From Cyrtodaria siliqua (lineage: Eukaryota > Mollusca > Bivalvia > Adapedonta > Hiatellidae), in the NCBI GenBank assembly GCA_037043455.1, contig JAWPHD010000135.1, forward strand, positions 557,785 through 621,784: a stretch of 64,000 nt of DNA, in the 5' to 3' direction. The notes beneath the pieces were generated by a model, which saw only the letters and a program-made list of their open reading frames with translations, made no database searches and was not told the DNA's origin. Positions 1-10,675 of the stretch are shown here, in pieces (within the stretch, counting starts at the first letter, position 1; each line of letters begins with the position of its first letter). The position numbers and the translations under genes are program-made.

Positions 1-1574
1 TTTGCAAATGAAAAGAAGATAACTTCAGTTTTAGATGGATTAAATTTTACTAGACATTGCTTTGACCAATTCGATATTTTACACAAGTCATCATTAATTG
101 TAGTTTCTATATAATCTAAATCGGATGTAGATACCGCAATAGAACTGTCATCAGCAAATAGCCTTGTTGTACTAAGCAATGCGTCAGCTATGTCGTTTAT
201 ATAAATTAAAAACAATAATGGTCCTAGAACAGACCCTTGGGGTACGCCGGCATTTGGAGTTTTTATTTCAGAAAAAGTCGAACCAACGAAAACTCTTTGT
301 TTACGATCAGTTATGTAATTATTTATCCAATTAAGAAGGTTGCCTGAAATGCCATGTTGTCGGAGTTTAAAAATTAAAGCTGCGTGCCAGATGCGATCGA
401 AAGCTTTGGATATATCAAAAAATACCATACATGTAAATTTGTTTTCATCAATCGCTTTGCATATTTGATTATAAATATCAATTAGTTGATAAACTGTTGA
501 GTGACCAGGTAAGAAACCAGACTGGTTTTTAAATATTAAATTATTGGTAAGCAAAAAATTAAAAATATGTTTAAATATCACGCGTTCCATAACTTTTCCA
601 ACGCAGCTAATTAACGATATTGGTCTATAGTTTGAAGGTGAATCTTTATCACCTGATTTAAAAAGTGGCATAACATTAGCTAATTTCCAGCATTGTGGAA
701 AGATATTTTCTTGAATTGAACGATTAAACAGAATACACAGGGGGCGACATATTGTTTTTGAAGTTTCTTTCAGGACTCTATGACTTATTTCATCTGGCCC
801 ACTAGCTTTATTTATCACTAAAGTTGATAGGATATCAGAAATTTCATTTTCAGTAATATTAATATCATTGATAATATTGATCGTCTTAGGTATAAATTGT
901 GGTAGAGTGGCATTGGTGTCGTCAACAGTTGATATTGATGTAAAAAAGTCATTCAATAAATTTGCCCTTTCTTCGTCAGATACAGAATATAAACCATCGT
1001 TGTTCTTTAAAGGCGGTATGACGTTACAACTGTTAGCGTTTTCTTTAATTAACATTTTGATTATTTTCCAGTACTGTCGAGGATTTGCAGAGTTCATATC
1101 ACTTAGAGAAAATTCAAGTTGATTAAAAAATATTTCTTTAGCATGCTTTTTCATATTATTAACTTTATTTCGAAGGTCTTTATATAAGCGCCAATCAGAT
1201 TGATTGCCTGTACGTAAAGCTATTGATTTTTTTCTATCGCGTTTACGAGATGCAAGTCGAATTTCAGAATTATTCCAAAGCTTATCATTTGGACGAATTG
1301 TTACGAAACTAGTTGGAATGCATTCCTTCATGAGATCAGTGAGTTTATTAATAAAACTATTTGCAGCGATATCTACAAAATCTGTATGCAAAAAAGTCCA
1401 GTCTGTTGATCTCATTAAATTATTCAACTTTTCAAAATCAGCACGTTTGTAATTCCAGACTCTTCTTTGAAACGGTATATTTATATAAAATTCGCTTTTA
1501 ATGAAAGCATATGTACTATAATGATCACTGATACGATTTGCTGTTTGATAAACGCCAGAATCATAAGAACGTTC
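1..1574 (-). CDS. LINE reverse transcriptase, Jockey/CR1-like, partial
   Basis: An open minus-strand frame runs from 1574 to the window edge without a stop. It starts with the tail of an APE-type endonuclease (motif ISDHY), then an RT N-terminal region and the RT core. Readable motifs are NKASGPDEI, NYRPISLI, FFDISKAFDRIWH (motif A), GVPQGSVLGPLLFLIYIND (motif B) and FADDS (motif C, 148-159). The enzyme copies element RNA at a nicked chromosomal target. Motif spelling points to the Jockey/CR1 group; the clade is not resolved. The endonuclease N-terminus is missing at the junction near 1570 and the C-terminus is cut by the window. No disabling mutation is visible, so the copy looks fairly recent. 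A possible C-terminus lies on the opposite strand at 1577-1717. Confidence 0.85.
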
Positions 1575-1576
1575 TC

Positions 1577-1717
1577 ATGAATTCATTACCACGTTTACCA
1601 AATATTACATTGAAAACACTGCTCTTTGGAGATCACAATGTAACGTACGATGCAAACATTCGTATTTTTGACGCAGTTCATAATTATATTAAAAACTCAA
1701 AACGTTTTAACTTGTAG
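1577..1717 (+). pseudogene. LINE ORF2 C-terminal tail
   Basis: A 46-codon open stretch ends at TAG (1715-1717). It contains LLFGD followed by an aromatic-rich HNYIKNSKRF ending, a form I recognise from the extreme C-terminus of mollusc LINE RT proteins (LLFG..., then VH.YI..TKRF). It has no start of its own: upstream of 1577 the sequence switches to the inverted RT segment. It probably belongs to the same insertion as the minus-strand RT at 1-1574. Confidence 0.6.
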
Positions 1718-2205
1718 ATCGGTTCCTTACTTTATTGAATTCTTTAATTGGTACAACCCTACCCCTTCTCCCTTGTGTCGTCCCCAAACTCCCAATTTAT
1801 ATTTATATTCTTCACTTAAGAATTATAATTTCCAAATATATTTTTTTATATTTCATTCATTTTGCCTATTTGAATGATGAATTCTCAAGTTCTGTTTTAT
1901 TAACTTTGTTCCTTTTGTTTGTTCTGTTTATTTCATTTTTTATTATATTTAAGTGCTACTTCATCTTATCATGTTTGCTAAGAATTATTCTAGTATCAGT
2001 TTGTTAACGTAGCTTTTGCTTTTTTCATACTTCCAGCTTGTATATTGTAAACGTATCGACTAACTACTGTTTATTATGCCATCAACTGTGTACAAATAAT
2101 TCCATACATAGGAGAAGAACATCATAAGTATTTTACTTTCGTTCTGCTATTGTGTACAGATTCCATGCTGTAATAATAATGAGAAATAAAATATGTTTAA
2201 ACCAA
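1718..2205 (+). other. LINE 3' UTR
   Basis: AT-rich non-coding tail after the ORF2 stop, with a polyadenylation signal AATAAA at 2185-2190. The next recognisable sequence (from about 2240) is gypsy gag, so the LINE probably sits inside the gypsy element and separates its 5' LTR (outside the window) from gag. No clear poly(A) or microsatellite tail is visible. Confidence 0.5.
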
Positions 2206-2265
2206 TGTTTGTAGTAAAGATCTGTTCTTATTTCTGAAAGAAAGAAAACTAACTAGTGTAGAAGA

Positions 2266-2675
2266 AATGGCAACACAAACAGATCAGTTTGCCGAGGCTA
2301 GAGGTGGAGCTCATAATGTAGTGTCGATAGACAGCAAGGGGACGATAATAGTAATAAACAGAAAGTCCAGAGTGGAATCTATAGAGGTGGAGGTAGTTCG
2401 TTGGGTTTAGAGGAGGTAGCAATAGTGGTAACAACATAGGTAGACCTTTTATTCGATGTCATCACTGTAATGGGAATCATGCTTCACATGAGTGTAGGAA
2501 AGCGGTGAAAGTATCCGCTGTCGTAGACAATTTTAGGACAATAGTAGAGGGGACAACAATTTAGGTAGTCAGAACCAAGGTTTAAACATCCCATGGAATT
2601 TCGGTAGAGGTAATCAAAACCGAGGTAGAGCTGGAGGCAGAGGTAGTAATAGTCCGGTTATTTAAACCGAGAGTA
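2266..2675 (+). pseudogene. gypsy Gag nucleocapsid fragment
   Basis: Several reading frames together resemble the basic, glycine-rich C-terminus of Gag: RGG-type stretches on both sides of a zinc knuckle. The knuckle (about 2454-2496) reads C-HH-C-NGN-H-ASHE-C, spacing CX2CX3HX4C, one residue shorter than the usual CX2CX4HX4C. A second glycine/arginine/asparagine-rich stretch (about 2590-2665) ends at TAA. Nucleocapsid packages the genomic RNA. At least two frameshifts break the frame. The capsid part is missing, probably displaced by the LINE insertion upstream. Confidence 0.6.
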
Positions 2676-2769
2676 GTAGCTGTTGTGTTAAATCGGATGG
2701 CGTAATGGCGAAGATCGGAACATGTCTCTTTCCGTATGCAAATCTTCCAACGGCAGATGGTAGAGTGAA

Positions 2770-3022
2770 TGGCACGGACGTAATTGTAATGAGGGATACA
2801 GGTTGAACAGGTGTGGTAGTTAAGCGTAGTTTAGTTACGGATGAACAGTTGATAGGTAAACAATCACCGTGTATGTTGTTAAATAAGTCGGAAGAGTACG
2901 TGCCAATAGCGAGAATAGATGTAGATATACCTTCCTTTAAAGGGGCTACAGAGGCACTATGTATGGACGACCCGATGTATGATTTAACGAGGGAATATAG
3001 AAAAGTTCAGTACTTCCGGTAG
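2770..3022 (+). pseudogene. gypsy aspartic protease fragment
   Basis: The active-site triplet DTG is encoded at 2795-2803 and is followed by TGA (2804-2806), where relatives have a small residue, often Cys, and then by TGVVVKRSLV, typical of bivalve gypsy proteases. The frame continues to a stop near 3022 and then shifts into the integrase frame. The protease cleaves the Gag-Pol polyprotein. The TGA is probably a nonsense mutation, because TAA and TAG stops are scattered through the same element. Confidence 0.65.
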
Positions 3023-3101
3023 TGTCCAGGTTAAGAAGCAAACTCAGACTTATAGAAAATTAAAGGTTCCTGCAGCCGTAAGTGACATATCCAAAGCGGA
3101 G

Positions 3102-4097
3102 TTGATAGAAGCACAAACTCATGACGAGTCATTAGATCCTAGTAAAGTGATGGCCAAGGATGGTGTAGTGAAGAAGTGTAAAGGGTCCGGTAGTTCTAAG
3201 TTTGTACATAATAATAGGTTATTGTACAGAGAATTTGAAGATAGTGGTGGTAGACAGTTTCGCCAATTAGTGGTACCTACCAAGTATAGAACGACAGTGC
3301 TTAAGGTAGCTCATGAGTCGAGTATGGGAGGTCATTTACGCGTAAGGAAAACGTCAGCTAGAGTATTGGCAGAATTTTATTGGCCAGGCGTTAGTGGAGA
3401 TATAACTAGGTATTGTACGTCCTGCGATGTATGCCAAAGGACAGTACCAAAAGGTCGAGTGACCAAAGTACATTTAGGTCAGATGCCACTGATAGATACA
3501 CCATTTAAGCGGGTAGCCGTAGACATAACTGGACCAATTTTTCATGTGTCGGATAGGATAGATAGGTACATTCTAACAAAGGTAGACTATGCAACTAGGT
3601 ATCCGGAGGCAGTAGCATTGCCCTCAGTTGAAAATGAGAGAGTATCTGAGGCATTAGTTGATATATTCAGTAGGCTAGGTGTACCAGAGGAAATGCTGAC
3701 TGATTGTGGGTCACAGTTTACGTCAGAGCTTATGGCTGAAGTTAGCAGGTTATCGTATTTGCGTCAAATCACGACAACACCGTATCACCCTATGTGTAAC
3801 GGGTTATTCGAACGATTTAACGGGACGTTAAAGCAAATGTTACGGCGTATGTGTACAGAGAGATCCAAAGATTGGGACAAATGTCTCAATGCTTTGCTGT
3901 TTGCATTTAGAGAGGTTCCACAAGAGAGTTTAGGATTTTCTCCGTTTAAGTTATCGTACGGTAGATCAGTTAAAGGTCCCATGAGGATTCTTAGAGAGAT
4001 GTGGGCAGGTGAAGTAGATAATGATGAAGTTAAGACTACATATCATTATGTTTTAGATCTGAAGGAGAAACTAGAGGAGACTTGTAAGATAACTTAA
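3102..4097 (+). pseudogene. gypsy integrase, zinc-binding and catalytic domains intact
   Basis: An uninterrupted 331-codon segment of a broken pol. The HHCC zinc-binding region holds H71, H78, C108 and C111 (numbering from the first Met of the segment). The catalytic core has D141 in DITGP, D201 in DCGSQF and E237 in ERFNGTLK: the D,D35E spacing is exact. The enzyme joins element DNA to the chromosome. The true N-terminus lies upstream in another frame (protease join near 3020-3100). It ends at TAA near 4095, and the C-terminal domain resumes at 4171. It stands before RT, the reverse of ordinary Ty3/gypsy order. Confidence 0.9.
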
Positions 4098-4170
4098 AGT
4101 CAGTTAGTTAAGGCAAGTACCAAGTACAAACCAGAAAGCTAGAGCTTGGAAATTTAAGATAGATGACCAT

Positions 4171-4353
4171 GTGTTACTGTTACTCCCGACCGATAATAAC
4201 AAGCTGTTATTACAATGGAAACGTCCGTTTTACGTTAGAGGAATAGTGAACACTAAGGATTATCGTATCGAGATAAACGGAAAGACCTTTCATGCGAATA
4301 TGCTGAAAGAGTATAAATTATCAGTAGAACCGATAATGTGCAACAAGTGGTAT
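4171..4353 (+). pseudogene. gypsy integrase C-terminal GPY/F-like module
   Basis: The segment reads LLLQWKRPFYVRGIV followed by DYRIEINGKTFHANMLKEY, matching the GPY/F module at the end of gypsy integrases (W-x-GPF/Y, then a conserved H-x-N-x-L-K-x-Y end). The module binds DNA and helps target-site selection. A break at 4097-4170 separates it from the catalytic core. Confidence 0.7.
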
Positions 4354-4553
4354 TAAATGTAGTTATTGAGAATAGTGAGGAAGGCAGTGGTGAGGACACT
4401 AGTCCCATGTATTTTCCAACTAGTGTAGGTAAGGAGACAGCAGCCGATGTAGACATATCGGGCATGTTTAGTGTAGAGCAGCAACGAGAGATGGGTAGTT
4501 AACTTTCGGAGTTCAGTGATGTCTTGTCCGAAAGCCCGGGGTAGACAGATGGA

Positions 4554-5239
4554 GTGCAACATGATATTGTACTCACATCAGGGGAACCAATTAGAATTAA
4601 GGGGTATCCCATTCCATTTCACTGCCGATCAATTGTTGATGAGGAGGTGAAAGACATGTTGAAATTGGGTGTCATCGAACCTTCAAGCGCCCCTTTTTCA
4701 TACCCAGTCGTACTTATTAAGAAGAAAGATGGGTCAATTCGATTCTGCATCGATTTTTGACAGCTCAATAAACATACCATCTTTGATGCAGAGCCAATGC
4801 CTAATGTTGAGGAGGTATTCTCTAAACGGGATATTCTTATTTTTCGAAGTTAGACCGCAGTAAAGGGTACTGGTAAGTCCCACTTTCAGACCAAGCTAAA
4901 GAGATGACCTCTTTCGAAACTTCACAAGGATTTTTCAAGTTCAAGGTCTTGCACTTCGGTCTCGTAAACGCACCAGCAACCTTCTGTAGGTTGATGAGGA
5001 AAGTCTTGAAGGATTTGTCCAACACTGAAAGTTTTGTAGATGACATACTGGTGTTTACAACAACATTTGAAGACCATATTAAGGCTCTACGTAATCTGTT
5101 GGAACGGCTAAGCCGGTTTAAACTGACTGCAAAACCTAGCAAGTGTCACATAGGTTACGCAGATATAGAGTGTCTGGGTCATGTTGTCGGGAGAAACCAG
5201 AAATTGAAACCCAACCCCGACAAGGTTAAGGCAATTTAG
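4554..5239 (+). pseudogene. gypsy reverse transcriptase, frameshifted
   Basis: Two frames cover the RT. 4554-4760 gives the fingers region (GVIEPSSAPFSYPVVLIKKK, then RFCIDF followed by TGA where DYRQLN-type sequence continues in relatives). 4904-5239 gives motif B (FGLVNAPATFCRLM), the active site FVDDILV (about 5033-5053) and the CLGHVV motif. The stretch 4760-4900, which should hold motif A, is scrambled by small indels. RT synthesises the cDNA. The active-site aspartates persist, but the protein could not be made. Confidence 0.85.
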
Positions 5240-5287
5240 GAAGCACCAAGACCCGAGACAAAGAAACAAGTTAGGTCATTTTTAGGG

Positions 5288-5836
5288 TTGGCGGGTTTTT
5301 ACAGGAAATTCATCCCAAACTTTTCGGCTATAGCTGCACCTTTGTCAGACTTGACAAAGAAAGGTCAACCCAATAGTATAACTTGTGGGGAAAGTCAGGA
5401 GCGAGCTTTAGTCTCTTTAAAGGGGAGTCTGGTCAAAACCCCAATATTAAAATTACCTGAACTTGACAAGGAGTTTATCCTCAGAACAGATGCCTCAGAT
5501 ATAGGGGTGGGTGCAGTCCTACTGCAAGGGCAAGATGGGTGTAGTCTCCCCGTGGCTTACGCAAGTCGGAAACTACTACCCCGGGAACGTAACTACTCTG
5601 TTATCGAACGGGAGTGTCTTGCAGTAGTGTGGGGTGTCAGTAAATTCCACCGATATGCTTTTGGTAAGGAATTTGTCTTGGAGACTGACCACCAACCGTT
5701 AGCTTATATGAACAAAGCAAAGGTAGCTAACAGTAGGTTAATAAGGTGGGCACTGACTCTGCAGCCTTACCGGATGAAAATAAAGCGATCCGATGAAAGG
5801 ACAATATTGGGGCATACTATTTAAGTCAGCGCACAT
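5288..5836 (+). pseudogene. gypsy RT connection and RNase H, end of pol
   Basis: Begins with GFYRKFIPNFS (RT thumb/connection), then RNase H motifs: TDASDIGVGAVL (first catalytic D), YSVIERECLAV (catalytic E) and LETDHQPL (second D). It ends with RLIRWAL. The last frame stops at 5824, but a neighbouring frame carries a degenerate D-N-I-G-A-x-x-LS pol ending and stops at about 5836. No integrase follows, which supports the unusual domain order. RNase H removes the RNA template during cDNA synthesis. Confidence 0.85.
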
Positions 5837-6034
5837 AATGACATGTATAATACAATGGAAGCATACAATAGCAGTGTATGTTACGACAGTGTAGTATACA
5901 ATTGTAGAATATTGTTGAAATCTGAATGTCGCTTATTATGCAACCATGTCTTTTGCTAGGACTAATTAATAGTTTATTAACATGTAAATATTAATTATCA
6001 TTTTGTTGAATTTTAAAAGTGTAGCACTTTCTTT

Positions 6035-6045
6035 AAGTGGGGAGA
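6035..6045 (+). promoter_or_regulatory. polypurine tract (plus-strand primer)
   Basis: AAGTGGGGAGA directly precedes the TGTTG start of the LTR. A purine run at exactly this place is the normal plus-strand primer of LTR retrotransposons. Confidence 0.7.
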
Positions 6046-7090
6046 TGTTGTCACAAAATGTCACTGGTAGAACGTATTGGTCGTACATAGCACTTGTAGG
6101 CACCTGTTAGTTACACCCTAATTTATTGTTCGGTTGAAACCAATTCACAATGTCCATGATATATTCAGGTTACCCGGAAAAGCTAGCCATGTTTAAGTGG
6201 CCTCCAGAGGAAGGGCTGTTTAATAAGTTTAGTTTTGTGCTAATGCATGTAAGAATATAGGTCTATCTCTGTAAAAGGCAAAGTTGTTTAAGGGTCCTTT
6301 AGTGTAGATTTTAATACTGCGCATGTTGTCACGTGTGTCACGGATTGAACGGGGGAAATATTGGTTTGGGCGTAACGTTTGCTATAAAATCCATTATCTT
6401 CTAGTTTTGGCCGGGATTGCTTGATAGTTGCTTTGTTTGGAGCAGAAGTTGGACGGCTAAATGCACAGGTAATATGTGGTCAGTATTTATTTTATGAATT
6501 TTTATCGTACATTTGTATTCAGTGGGCGGCGCCATTTTGGTTGGCGGGTACGTCATCCGGTTAGCTTTTATGTTTCTCAAACATTAACTTGAGATTAGCA
6601 TATGATTTTGAAGTTACTTTATTAGATGTAATTATTGTAATTGATCATTAATTGTAAAACAATATTAGTTTGATAACGTGGTATAATAGGGGCATTAGTT
6701 AACGTTGGCGTATAACTCTGTGAATACACGATTGAATTGATAATGATGTATATTAGGTGCATTAGTTAACAATGAGATGAGTGACTAGTATAAATGTTCG
6801 ACGCTTATACATGGCGTTTTTGAATATACATCCATTGCTACTCATCATAATTAGAGAGTGGCTTGCATATATTTATTAGATAATAATTTGTTGGTGTATT
6901 ATTATAAGATTGGTGTGTTTATGAACCGACAATTAAAACGTATGAATTATAACAGCCTAACCCGTCCGGTGCAGATAAACCGCCCGGTGCAGATAAGCCT
7001 TTAGAGTGTGTAAGCCCTTTAGGTGATTCGACACTAGAATCAACATATAACGTTACGAGCAGTGGAAACGGTCCCCGTACCTGTGCAACA
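6046..7090 (+). repeat. 3' LTR of the gypsy element
   Basis: Starts TGTTGTCAC right after the polypurine tract. Two possible ends carry the matching CAACA: 7045 (LTR of 1000 bp) and 7090 (GTGCAACA, 1045 bp); I prefer 7090 because it extends the inverted repeat. A TATA box lies at 6383-6389. The 5' LTR is outside the window, so the LTR pair cannot be compared. Confidence 0.65.
6383..6389 (+). promoter_or_regulatory. LTR TATA box
   Basis: TATAAAA in the context GCTATAAAATCC, about 340 bp into the LTR. It is the best candidate core promoter for the element transcript. No other core element is clear. Confidence 0.45.
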
Positions 7091-7132
7091 TGGCCAGGTT
7101 AGAGAATCGACAACCCCCGGGACACTAGGTGG

Positions 7133-7447
7133 GCTTGGTTAGAGATTAGATCATGGCGGGGATGTCTTTATTTACACTGTCCTGTTTTAATGGGATGACA
7201 GTAGGGTAAGTGTGAGGTTTGGTGCACCCTAGAACCGGTTTAAACCCACAGTGGCCTTTGTTGCCACTGACCGTTCCAAGGCGGTAGCCCCATTGTCAAC
7301 CGTGTTGTGTTTGTGATGTCGTTTGCATTTTTTATTACTTTTGCCTTCTCGTTTGTCTGTTTGCGTGTTTGTTTTTGTGTTTTGTGGTTGACTGTCGTCC
7401 TTGAATGCTGCTTTCCCTGTCCGATGTTTTTATATTTCTTTAGTATC
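7133..7447 (+). mobile_element. PLE 3'-UTR fragment (solo 3' end)
   Basis: The last ~315 bp of the window's Penelope-like family, from GGTTAGAGATTAGATCATGG to the shared 3' tip CTGTCCGATGTTTTTATATTTCTTT. It contains the conserved hairpin block at 7185-7244 (see the SECIS-like entries). It carries no coding sequence and abuts the gypsy LTR. Confidence 0.8.
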
Positions 7448-8939
7448 TTTATCAACCTTTATCAGTATTTATTAGATATATTATAAACGCATAAACCAAC
7501 TGGAACTTTTGAAGTCATTACCCCATTCTCTACATAAAAGTTTCATTTTCTGTACACATTTACAATAGCACAGATCGATATTGACTTCACACAATCAGAC
7601 TGCAAATTTCACGAAAATATTGTGCCATTGAACAATAGAAGCACATTCAAATTGACTTTTCGTACAAATTCATACATATTTGTACGAATGAAATATATTT
7701 TAAGCAATTTTAATCAATCTTGATCAGTGCTATTAATAAGACATAGTTTAAGAACATTTTATTCTTAGAGGTTTGCACGTCCGCTTATTAATTAAGGAAT
7801 AAGGTTTCCTCATTTAATTTGTTTAGACGTGTATAATATTCCTCTGAATGAAGGTCGGAAGGAATGGACATTGGTTCGAAAGTTCACGTAGTAAAGCATG
7901 TACATTCATTTCGTAGTGTAAATTATCATGTGGATCTGTATAATTCTGCAGAGAAACAGGGTGCCTGAGATAAAACCTTATCTCGGCAGTTACTTTCCTA
8001 TCCTATCAGGTGCACCTCTTTTGATGACGTCAACACCGTATTTTTGAACGGAAAACAAATGGAATAAAAGGTCAATTAAATGATTTTAAACATCAATAAG
8101 GCACTAATGATTATCGAATTTGTGTCTATGATTATGGACCGATAATGTATAAGTTTGTATATCGTTCGATAATCGCTATTTATCGATGAAAAAACATTAA
8201 ACCGGTTTTACTATTCGTTCATAGATACGGATTTGATAATGAAAGTTACTTTCGATAATAATAGATACCAGTTTGATAATGACAGTTACCATTTCAGAAT
8301 CCGTATTAACGAGCGATACTGTTCGTTTATCGAGTTAAAAACGGTTTCGTTTAATTAAATTAAATTAATTCGGTTTTAAGATTCTTAAAACTGATTTTGA
8401 GACTTAAAAACAGTATTTTTAAACAAAAAACGTGCCGTTAACGTCAATAAATCGGATAGCAGGACTTTTTGCATGTGCGTCACAAATGTTGTTTACTTGT
8501 GATTATATGTACATGTCTGTTTACGATGTTGAAAGAGGCATTTTTTAAAATTGTCTTTGCATTATCTTGAAACAATGGCATAAGAAGTCTCACTTTAGAT
8601 GTGTTTACACACGTTTTGAATGTGTAATTGCTACCATGTATGTGGTGTACAAAAGTTGAGGAAATTTGGTCAAGACAGGTCAATGATTTACACTGGTATG
8701 TATGGTCGTGGTCCTCTTTACGCTCCATCTGCAAAACCGCTTTCTATCATGTGATAACACTTGCAGTATGCATTTAGTTTATGTACAGTATATTCCTAAT
8801 ACCCTAACACCATTGACTTAGTGCAAATGTACGTGTTAGTTTAGGGGGAAAAGTGTAAAACATCTAAAATTATTCTCAGATACTTCTTTGATACAGAATA
8901 TTTAATATAGATCTCGTCCGTGGTAGTATTAAAATGGTC
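7448..8939. other. unassigned AT-rich spacer
   Basis: No coding potential or family match is visible. Around 8160-8340 short motifs such as CGATAAT and ACGAACG recur in both orientations, suggesting an old decayed repeat. Confidence 0.4.
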
Positions 8940-10021
8940 AAGTTAGCAAAGCTAACATTTCTGATACTGTTGCTTCTTTTCTTGATTGACATCTCCCAAT
9001 TGAAAATAGTCAAATAATTAGTAAAGTCTATGACAAGCGAGATGATTTTAATTTTTAAATAGTTCATTATCCCCACTTAGATGGGGACGTTCCCCGAGCT
9101 ACTTCTTATGTAGTTTATGTTTCTCAACTTATTCCCTGTTTAGACCTTGTAGTCGTGTTGAGGACTTTAACATTTGTAATACTTGTGTGTATATCTAAGA
9201 AGTACTCCATCAGGTCTATCGTTACAATAAACTAAGTCAAACCTTTGCAAATGATTTTTATCATAACCTGATCTACTTTTAAAATATAAAAGAAATTAAT
9301 GAACTCTCCTGCTACAAGGACTATCACAACCTGACTGTTATGGTCATGTGATTTAAAACTTCGTAAGATCCTTGGTCATAACCAGCTGCAACCAATCTGT
9401 ATTACATTTGTTAAATGTTTATCAAAAGAGGTTATGACGCTTTCATTTTGCAACGTACTGCATGTGTAGAGGTTGACCCATTTACAGTTTTCCACTATGC
9501 TTTCCTCGTTGATAGTACGATGACCTGCCTGAGTGTTGACCCTACGAAGACGTCTACCTAAATCCTCAAAGGAAGATAGTGTTTGATGTTTGTCTTAAAT
9601 CTTGTCTTGTCGTACCCTTAGCGGTTTGTTCTTTTGTTGATCCTGTTTCTGCCAAGTCATTGAAAACTTGCTGTTGTTTGGCTTTCTAGGCTTTTAATAT
9701 TCCTATATACATGATACTTTATGTGTTATTGCCTATTCATGCTGCCTTGTTTGTTAGAGAATGTAACCGGACGGGGGATATAGCTTTTTACACTGTCCTG
9801 TTTTATGGGGATGACAAAAAACCTAGTTTAAACCATCAGCGGCATTTTTGCCACCGACCATTCCTAGGCGGTTTCCCTATTGTCAACCGTTTTATGTTTT
9901 CTGATGTCATAGCTTGCCTTTTGTTCATATTTGCAATTACTGTTTGTTTCTGTGTGTGTTTTTGGTTGACTGTGGTCCTTAGCTGTTACGTTTCCAGTTC
10001 GAGTGTTATATCCTCCTTTAG
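8940..10021 (+). mobile_element. PLE 3' fragment: RT C-terminal region plus 3' UTR
   Basis: Matches the C-terminal coding part of the PLE (a degraded LDLHLSIE-type stretch near 8975, PHLDGDVP near 9075, then VEDFN near 9165), the conserved stop region near 9560 and the 3' UTR. The tip is near 10021. The 3' UTR is internally deleted between ATGACA and AAACC (about 9810), losing the hairpin present in other copies. Frames are broken throughout. A 116-codon open frame at 9711-10061 lies wholly in the UTR and is not considered a gene. Confidence 0.75.
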
Positions 10022-10065
10022 CAAGCTGTACGTCCCCATGCTCTATCGGTCTTCTTGTTAAGGTG

Positions 10066-10675
10066 TTTGAAAATAACCGCTGGGAAATAACTGGACACAG
10101 CCTCTAAAACGCTGGACCATATTGTGTATCTCAATCATATTTTATCAAATCTCATCTCCAATGTTTTCCCGCTCATCCCTCATGTGAACCTCATTAATTA
10201 GGCAATAGTATTACCGATAACACTCTCTTAAATCAGAGCGGCACCATTGTTAGAGGAAAATAACCGCTGGGAAATAACTGGAGACAGCCGCTAAAAAACT
10301 GGACAATATTGTTTATCTCAATAATATGTTATCATATCTCAGCTCCTATGTTTTCCCGCTCATCTCTCATGCAAACCTCATTAATGAGGCAATAGTATAA
10401 CCGATAACACTCTCTTAAATCAGAGCCGCACCATTGTTAGAGGAAAATAACCGCTTGAAAATAACTGGACACAGCCACTAAAAAACTGGACAATATTGTT
10501 TATCTCAATAATATGTTATCATATCTCAGCTCCTATGTTTTCCCGCTCATCTCTCATGCAAACCTCATTAAAGAGGCAATAGTATAACCAATAACAATGT
10601 ATTAATTCAGAGCGGCACTATTGTTAGAGGAAAATAACCGCTGGGAAAAAACTGGACCATATTCTGTATCTCAAT
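10066..10675 (-). repeat. ~185-bp satellite, short array (inverted copy)
   Basis: About 3.3 units. Landmark GAGC(G/C)GCAC(C/T)ATTGTTAG recurs at about 10228, 10425 and 10609. Each unit holds CCTCATTAATTAGG/CCTCATTAATGAGG-type palindromes and GGGAAATAACTGGACACAG. It is the same satellite, in opposite orientation, as the long array at 19050-21540. Confidence 0.85.

Larger units (their letters stand above)
1..2205 (+). mobile_element. LINE (non-LTR retrotransposon) with inverted 5' part
   Basis: The right part (1577-2205) reads on the plus strand: the last 46 codons of a LINE ORF2-type protein, then a 3' UTR with AATAAA at 2185-2190. The left part (1-1574) reads on the minus strand, from the end of the endonuclease at the junction leftward through the reverse transcriptase. 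The most 5' sequence therefore lies at the junction and the internal sequence at the outer edge. That geometry is what twin-primed 5' inversion produces. Two independent opposite insertions of the same family are the alternative. The left end lies outside the window, so target-site duplications cannot be checked. Confidence 0.75.
2240..7090 (+). mobile_element. Ty3/gypsy-like LTR retrotransposon, Gmr1-type domain order, degenerate
   Basis: Recognisable domains in order: Gag nucleocapsid with a zinc knuckle (about 2440-2520), aspartic protease (about 2770-3020), integrase (3102-4356), reverse transcriptase (4554-5239), RNase H (5288-5835), a purine tract (6035-6045) and one LTR (6046-7090). 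Integrase precedes RT, as in Copia, but the RT, RNase H and GPY/F-type integrase tail are Ty3/gypsy in sequence. This matches the known Gmr1-like group. The copy is dead: stops and frameshifts break gag, protease, the protease/integrase join, the RT start and the RNase H end. The 5' LTR and most of gag are absent, replaced at about 2210 by a LINE 3' end. Confidence 0.85.

Noticed and set aside
9711..10061. 116-codon open frame
   Set aside because: It lies entirely in a PLE 3' UTR and is broken in most other copies.
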